Below, in pieces: positions 23,007 through 26,987 of a DNA stretch of 26,987 nucleotides; the first letter of the stretch is position 1, and each line of letters opens with the position of its first letter. Made by a program: the position numbers and the translations under genes. The notes under the pieces are model-generated. The model was given only the letters and a program-made list of their open reading frames with translations. It was not told the DNA's origin and searched no databases. Origin of the DNA: CAIVAT01 sp964355945 (lineage in GTDB: Bacteria; Bacteroidota; Bacteroidia; Bacteroidales; FEN-979); contig CAYHGE010000049.1 of the NCBI GenBank assembly GCA_964355945.1, forward strand, positions 1-26,987, read 5' to 3'.

Positions 23007-24113
23007 CTACAGGGTTCCTCGTTTTTCCTGTTCCAGCTCAATTGATTCAAACAGCGCCTTGAAGTTGCCTTTACCAAATGATCTGGCACCTTTGCGTTGG
23101 ATGATCTCATAAAAAACCGTTGGGCGGTCTTCAACAGGCTTTGTAAATATCTGCAGCAGGTATCCATCTTCATCCCGGTCAACGAGAATGCCCAGTTCAC
23201 GCAATGGCTCAAGGGTTTCATCAATATTTCCAACCCGTTGGCGCAGCGAATCATAATAGGCATCAGGAACCCTTAGAAATTCGACACCCCGGCTTTTTAG
23301 GGCAGCAACGGTATCAAGGATGTTGTCGGTTGCCATGGCAACATGTTGTACACCTCCCCCTTTGTAGAATTCAATGTACTCTTCGATCTGCGATTTTTTC
23401 TTTCCTGCAGCCGGTTCATTTAATGGGAATTTGATATACAGATTGCTGCTGGCCATTACTTTACTCATCAGGGCTGTGAATTCGGTGGATATATCTGTAT
23501 CGTCGAAGGAGATCAGTTGATCAAATCCCATCACATCATGATAAAACTTAGCCCAGGTGTTCATCTCTCCCCAGTTCACATTCCCAACCATGTGGTCAAC
23601 ATAGCGCAACCCCACGGAGGAAGGCCGATACAGTGGTTCCCATTTTACGAACCCGGGCAGGAAGATTCCCCGGTAGTTTTTCCGTTCCACAAAAACATGA
23701 ACCGTCTCCCCATAAGTGCGAATGCCCGACAATACAACTGTACCGGTTTCATCCTTTTCAACATGAGGATGCAGATAGGGAACTGCACCGCGTTTAGTGG
23801 TTTCCTCAAACGATTTCCTGGCATCATCCACCCAAAGAGCCACAACTTTCACCCCATCGCCGTGAAGCTTGCAGTGGTCGGCAATGGGTGAATCAGGAAT
23901 CAGAGAAGTCGTGAAGACAAAGGTGATCTTATCCTGTCGCAGCACATACGAAGTGCGATCTTTGAGTCCCGTTTCCAGCCCTGCATAAGCCAATGGCTGA
24001 AACCCGAAAGCTGTTTGATAATAGTGTGCAGCCTGTTTGGCATTGCCTACATAAAACTCTACGTAATCAGTTCCGTTAATCGGTAAAAATTCATCCCTGG
24101 AATTCATCTTCAT
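23007..24113 (-). CDS. hppD: 4-Hydroxyphenylpyruvate dioxygenase
   Basis: A 368-residue Fe(II) dioxygenase that converts 4-hydroxyphenylpyruvate and O2 to homogentisate with loss of CO2. Seen: two vicinal-oxygen-chelate domains, with iron ligands H174 in YVDHMVGNV, H257 in GVQHVAMAT and E336 in FYEIIQR; the substrate-region segments DRDEDGYLLQIFTKPVEDRPT (312-332) and FGKGNFKALFESIE (346-359) close to the C terminus are characteristic of HPPD rather than other family members. The length is typical. An ATG at 24107 is a possible alternative start. It lies downstream of homogentisate dioxygenase across a nonamer array (24150-24203), and upstream of fumarylacetoacetase. Confidence 0.96.
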   Translation of the reverse strand: MKMNSRDEFLPINGTDYVEFYVGNAKQAAHYYQTAFGFQPLAYAGLETGLKDRTSYVLRQDKITFVFTTSLIPDSPIADHCKLHGDGVKVVALWVDDARKSFEETTKRGAVPYLHPHVEKDETGTVVLSGIRTYGETVHVFVERKNYRGIFLPGFVKWEPLYRPSSVGLRYVDHMVGNVNWGEMNTWAKFYHDVMGFDQLISFDDTDISTEFTALMSKVMASSNLYIKFPLNEPAAGKKKSQIEEYIEFYKGGGVQHVAMATDNILDTVAALKSRGVEFLRVPDAYYDSLRQRVGNIDETLEPLRELGILVDRDEDGYLLQIFTKPVEDRPTVFYEIIQRKGARSFGKGNFKALFESIELEQEKRGTL

Positions 24114-24149
24114 TAATTTATATAAGTACTAAAAGTGCCATTTTTTAAT

Positions 24150-24203
24150 TGCCTGCATTACCTGCATTGTTTGCATTGTTTGCATTGCCTTCATTGCCTT
24201 CAT
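24150..24203. repeat. Six tandem 9-bp units between hmgA and hppD
   Basis: On the plus strand the units are TGCCTGCAT, TACCTGCAT, TGTTTGCAT (twice), TGCCTTCAT (twice): exactly 54 bp, period 9. On the transcribed strand each begins with ATG, and an open frame of 24 codons (24129-24203) reads MKAMKAMQTMQTMQVMQA then IKKWHF and stops. It begins 5 nt after the hmgA stop codon. The ATG-rich units may be a simple-sequence expansion; translation is unproven. Confidence 0.85.
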
Positions 24204-24207
24204 TCTT

Positions 24208-25365
24208 TTATTCAATCCACGACCTGTAATACTCAGGTTCTTCGATTTCAAATGCCTGCTCTGTGATTTTAAGGGGCCGGAAGGTGTCGACCATCACGGC
24301 AAGTTCTTTGGTCTCTTTCGCACCGATGCTGCGTTCAACAGCACCCGGATGCGGACCGTGCACGATGCCGGTTGGATGGAGGGTGATGTATCCCTGTTTG
24401 ATGTTGTTGCGGCTCATGAAATCACCATCAACGTAATAGAGAACCTCGTCCGAATCAACATTGCTGTGGTTGTAGGGTGCCGGAATGGAGTCAGGGTGAT
24501 AATCATATAACCTCGGCACAAACGCACAGATCACAAAGGCCGGTGTTTCAAATGTTTGATGCACCGGGGGTGGCTGATGCAAACGGCCAGTGATAGGTTC
24601 AAAATCATGAATGGAGAAGGCATAAGGATAGTGAAATCCGTCCCAGCCAATGAGGTCGAACGGATGGGATGCAAAGTGATACGGCCAGATGGTATCTTCC
24701 CGCTTGATCTTCACCAGGAAATCGCCTTTCTCATCATGGGTCTCAAGCACCTGTGGTTTCCGGATATCACGTTCACAAAAAGGGGCATGCTCAAGCAACT
24801 GCCCGTATTTGTTGAGATACCGTTTTGGGAAACGGAGCGGTGAAAAGGATTCTACAATGAACAACCGGTTGTCCGGCGAGTTGAATTCCATCTGGTAAAT
24901 GACTCCCCGGGGGACCACCAGGTGATCGCCATAACTGAACGGGATGTTCCCATACATGGTTTTCAGGGTTCCTTCACCCCGGTGGATGAAGATCATTTCA
25001 TCGGCACCCGAGTTTTTAAACCAGTAGCCGGTCATCGATTTTCGCGGAGCGGCAAGGCTGATGTGGCAGTCGTTGTTGACCAGCACCGGGATCCGGCTTT
25101 CCAGGTAATCATCAGCAGGAGCCACCTCAAATCCGCGGAATAGACGGTTTTGCATGTTCTTCGGGTCGGCAATCTTCGGCGCAACGGAGTAGGCTTCATC
25201 AATCTTTGTCACCAGGGTCGGGGGGTGACAATGATAAACGAGGGAATAAGTGTCGGAAAACCCTTCGGTTGAAACCAGTTGTTCGGCATATAAACCTCCA
25301 TCCGGTTTGCGGAAAACAACATGCCGTTTACGTGGAATCCGGCCAAGAGAAAAATAGTGAGACAT
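24208..25365 (-). CDS. hmgA: Homogentisate 1,2-dioxygenase
   Basis: A 385-residue cupin-fold Fe(II) enzyme that opens the homogentisate ring to 4-maleylacetoacetate. Seen: ADEMIFIHRGEGTLKTMYG (121-139) and HLVVPRGVIYQM (148-159) in the N-terminal cupin half; WDGFHYPYAFSIHDFEPITG (241-260); and the iron-site region PYNHSNVDSDEVLYYVDGDF (297-316) with probable ligands H300 and E307, then LHPTGIVHGPHPG (329-341) with H336. It is shorter than animal and many proteobacterial enzymes (about 430-445 residues), and the His-to-Glu spacing is one residue longer than in human HGD, both features I attribute to a Bacteroidota-type subfamily. It is preceded by the CoA-transferase B gene and followed by HPPD. 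Confidence 0.92.
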   Translation of the reverse strand: MSHYFSLGRIPRKRHVVFRKPDGGLYAEQLVSTEGFSDTYSLVYHCHPPTLVTKIDEAYSVAPKIADPKNMQNRLFRGFEVAPADDYLESRIPVLVNNDCHISLAAPRKSMTGYWFKNSGADEMIFIHRGEGTLKTMYGNIPFSYGDHLVVPRGVIYQMEFNSPDNRLFIVESFSPLRFPKRYLNKYGQLLEHAPFCERDIRKPQVLETHDEKGDFLVKIKREDTIWPYHFASHPFDLIGWDGFHYPYAFSIHDFEPITGRLHQPPPVHQTFETPAFVICAFVPRLYDYHPDSIPAPYNHSNVDSDEVLYYVDGDFMSRNNIKQGYITLHPTGIVHGPHPGAVERSIGAKETKELAVMVDTFRPLKITEQAFEIEEPEYYRSWIE

Positions 25366-25412
25366 GTCAATGTTTTTATCAAGGTAATCGCTTAATCAGC
25401 CCAACTTCAAAC

Positions 25413-25445
25413 TTCAATATTCGATATTCAATATTCGATATTCAA
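25413..25445. repeat. 14-bp tandem junction repeat (TTCAATATTCGATA)
   Basis: TTCAATATTCGATA occurs twice in perfect tandem (25413-25426, 25427-25440) followed by TTCAA, between the CoA-transferase B stop and the hmgA start. It shares vocabulary with 22971-23006 and 2874-2912. Confidence 0.85.
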
Positions 25446-25446
25446 A

Positions 25447-26103
25447 TCAAACCTCTATCTCGGGGATCTCCCCTTCAACAATCAGTTTTCCTTCAGTAGC
25501 ATTGATGATCTCCTGAACAGATACACCAGGCGCCCTTTCTATGAGTTTAAAGCCCTGAGGGGTGACATCGATGACCGCGAGGTCAGATACGATCCGTTTG
25601 ACGACGCCGACACCGGTTAACGGCAGGGTGCATGTCTTCAGAAGTTTTGACTCTCCCTGAGGATTTGTATGCATCATAGCAACAATGATGTTCCTGGCGG
25701 AGGCAACAAGGTCCATGGCACCACCCATCCCTTTCACCAATTTTCCGGGGATTTTCCATGAGGAGATATCCCCTGTATCCGACACCTCAAAGGCGCCAAG
25801 AACGGTAAGGTCAATATGCCCGCCCCTGATCATGGCAAAACTTGCTGAAGAATCGAAAAAAGACGCTCCGGGCAGCGCGGTAACGGTCTGTTTTCCGGCA
25901 TTGATCAGGTCAGGGTCAATATTATCTTTTGACGGAAATGGCCCGATCCCCAGCAATCCGTTTTCAGATTGGAGCACAATCTGCATCCCGGCAGGGATAT
26001 AGTTGGCCACGAGTGTAGGAATTCCAATGCCCAGGTTGACATAATAGCCATCCTTTAATTCCCGTGCAATCCGTTTTGCAATTCCGTTTTTATCTAAAGA
26101 CAT
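25447..26103 (-). CDS. scoB: 3-Oxoacid CoA-transferase, subunit B
   Basis: The 218-residue beta subunit of a heterodimeric 3-oxoacid CoA-transferase that moves CoA from succinyl-CoA (or a similar donor) to acetoacetate. Seen: DGYYVNLGIGIPTLVANY (18-35), the catalytic glutamate E47 in QSENGLLGIGPFP (45-57), GGHIDLTVLGAFEVS near 94-108 and KGMGGAMDLV near 124-133. All are standard beta-subunit motifs. It follows subunit A after about 50 bp and precedes hmgA. Together these genes convert the acetoacetate released by fumarylacetoacetase into acetoacetyl-CoA. Confidence 0.94.
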   Translation of the reverse strand: MSLDKNGIAKRIARELKDGYYVNLGIGIPTLVANYIPAGMQIVLQSENGLLGIGPFPSKDNIDPDLINAGKQTVTALPGASFFDSSASFAMIRGGHIDLTVLGAFEVSDTGDISSWKIPGKLVKGMGGAMDLVASARNIIVAMMHTNPQGESKLLKTCTLPLTGVGVVKRIVSDLAVIDVTPQGFKLIERAPGVSVQEIINATEGKLIVEGEIPEIEV

Positions 26104-26110
26104 GAGAAGG

Positions 26111-26143
26111 GATTTACGATTTTATGATTTATGATTTACGATT
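26111..26143. repeat. Junction repeat (GATTTACGATTTTATGATTT type)
   Basis: GATTTA-like words (GATTTACGATTTTATGATTT then ATGATTTACGATT) fill the middle of the 49 bp between the subunit A stop and the subunit B start. Its vocabulary differs from the TTCAATATTC family. Confidence 0.6.
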
Positions 26144-26152
26144 CCCGGTGGG

Positions 26153-26848
26153 CTAATCTGCACGGGTTGTGGCAAATTCAATGCGTTTTTCATAGTTGGT
26201 GCCCTGGAAGATCCGTTGCACAAATACACCGGGTGTATGAATCTGGTTCGGGTCAAGGGTTCCGGCAGGGACCAGCTCTTCCACTTCAGCGATGGTGATT
26301 TTACCGGCAGTGGCCATCACCTGGTTGAAGTTGTTGGCCGTGTTTTTATAGATGAGGTTGCCGTGGGTATCGCCTTTCCAGGCTTTGACGATGGCAAAAT
26401 CGGCCTTCAGCCACTGCTCTTCAAGATACATTTTGCCATCGAATTCCCTCACAGGTTTTCCTTCAGCTACCTCGGTACCAAAACCAGCAGGGACGAAAAA
26501 TGCAGGGATTCCGGCACCTCCCGCCCTGATGCGTTCAGCCAGAGTCCCCTGGGGTACAAGGTCCACCTCAAGTTCACCACTGAGCAGTTGACGCTCGAAT
26601 TCCTTGTTTTCGCCCACATAAGACGAGATCATTTTCCTGATCTGATGACGGCGGAGAAGCATTCCCAGCCCGAATCCATCAACACCGGCATTGTTGGAAA
26701 TGCAGGTGAGACCGGTTATGTCACTGGCAGCCAGGGCTGCAATGCAGTTTTCAGGAATTCCGCATAAACCAAATCCTCCAAGCATGATGGTTGTATTGCT
26801 TTCAATTCCTTTTATTGCCTCCAGGGCATTATTGACTACTTTGTTCAT
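26153..26848 (-). CDS. scoA: 3-Oxoacid CoA-transferase, subunit A
   Basis: The 231-residue alpha subunit, partner of the beta subunit just downstream. Seen: the CoA-transferase signature MLGGFGLCGIPENCIAALA (22-40), CISNNAGVDGFGLGMLL (50-66), RIRAGGAGIPAFFVPAGFG near 106-124 and the DFAIVKAWKGDTHGNLIY region. The frame remains open upstream to a TTG at 26869, but that codon lies inside a minus-strand TAAATTTG promoter box (26867-26874), so I start at ATG 26848. It is the first gene of the aromatic-degradation cluster. Confidence 0.94.
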   Translation of the reverse strand: MNKVVNNALEAIKGIESNTTIMLGGFGLCGIPENCIAALAASDITGLTCISNNAGVDGFGLGMLLRRHQIRKMISSYVGENKEFERQLLSGELEVDLVPQGTLAERIRAGGAGIPAFFVPAGFGTEVAEGKPVREFDGKMYLEEQWLKADFAIVKAWKGDTHGNLIYKNTANNFNQVMATAGKITIAEVEELVPAGTLDPNQIHTPGVFVQRIFQGTNYEKRIEFATTRAD

Positions 26849-26866
26849 TTTTAACAGAATCTCCCG

Positions 26867-26874
26867 CAAATTTA
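26867..26874 (-). promoter_or_regulatory. -7 box TAAATTTG, promoter of the tyrosine cluster
   Basis: On the minus strand the bases read TAAATTTG, an exact TAnnTTTG match, 18 nt before the scoA ATG. It is the best candidate promoter for the whole seven-gene run. A -33 TTTG at 19-21 bp is not obvious. Confidence 0.6.
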
Positions 26875-26896
26875 TACTAATTCTAAATAAAAAGCC

Positions 26897-26904
26897 TAAT
26901 TTTG
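26897..26904 (+). promoter_or_regulatory. Divergent -7 box TAATTTTG for a gene beyond the window
   Basis: TAATTTTG matches TAnnTTTG on the plus strand. It overlaps the 12-bp perfect palindrome ATTTTGCAAAAT (26899-26910). The remaining sequence to 26987 has no gene I can identify and is probably a 5' leader and start of a rightward gene. Confidence 0.45.
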
Positions 26905-26987
26905 CAAAATATTTTTCTAACCATAAAAATTAATTGATTAGTCACTTTCGTACACCACGCCATAGTTTGGCGTACTCTTGATGTTAC

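Noticed and set aside
24150..24203. CRISPR-like array
   Set aside because: The units are 9 bp, directly adjacent and without spacers; no cas genes are present.
26216..26767. Plus-strand 183-codon open frame opposite scoA
   Set aside because: It is a mirror of the CoA-transferase gene in codon-biased DNA, with no recognisable domain.

Overview
This window looks like chromosomal DNA of a member of the Bacteroidota, probably from a metagenome or draft assembly because it contains a 100-N scaffold gap. Four things point there: (1) a secreted glycosidase ends in a type IX secretion (T9SS) sorting domain; (2) candidate promoters match the Bacteroidota -7 box TAnnTTTG and lie 5-55 nt before the chosen start codons; (3) start codons generally lack Shine-Dalgarno sequences; (4) the gene families (long aromatic amino acid hydroxylase, pseudoprotease-propeller-barrel protein, class II ribonucleotide reductase) are familiar from that phylum. 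Genus cannot be told. No rRNA, tRNA, CRISPR array, insertion sequence or phage gene was seen.

Layout. 1-347: 5' part of a minus-strand type I asparaginase. 623-2079: GH53 endo-galactanase with T9SS tail, interrupted by an assembly gap whose flanks are the same 55 bp. 2096-4562 (minus): MBL-fold hydrolase, GT9 glycosyltransferase and TatD nuclease, probably one operon. 4677-8503 (plus): a 1121-residue outer-membrane protein (degenerate metallopeptidase, TolB-like propeller, Omp85-like barrel) followed by a YhbP-like flavin-fold protein. 8713-11400: B12-dependent ribonucleotide reductase. 11412-13234 (minus): radical SAM protein, a protein made of 25-residue repeats, and a periplasmic START-domain protein. 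13521-14966: secreted 5'-nucleotidase. 15049-17979: a GlcG/HbpS-like protein directly before a soluble hybrid histidine kinase. 18070-19239: small membrane protein, DUF2007-like protein and DedA protein.

19232-26848 (minus) is a seven-gene phenylalanine/tyrosine catabolic cluster. In transcription order it reads CoA-transferase A, CoA-transferase B, homogentisate dioxygenase, 4-hydroxyphenylpyruvate dioxygenase, fumarylacetoacetase, a flavin-reductase-like protein, and a long aromatic amino acid hydroxylase. Together these convert phenylalanine to tyrosine, open the ring of homogentisate with O2, and yield fumarate plus acetoacetate, which the CoA-transferase activates. A tyrosine aminotransferase and a maleylacetoacetate isomerase are not in the window. 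Each of the six gene junctions in the cluster holds either a short iterated repeat or a perfect palindrome.

The most interesting items are the pseudoprotease-propeller-barrel protein, the 25-residue repeat protein, the HbpS-like/kinase pair, the hydroxylase C-terminal extension, the absence of an isomerase from the tyrosine cluster, and the junction repeats. No wholly new defence or mobile system is evident.
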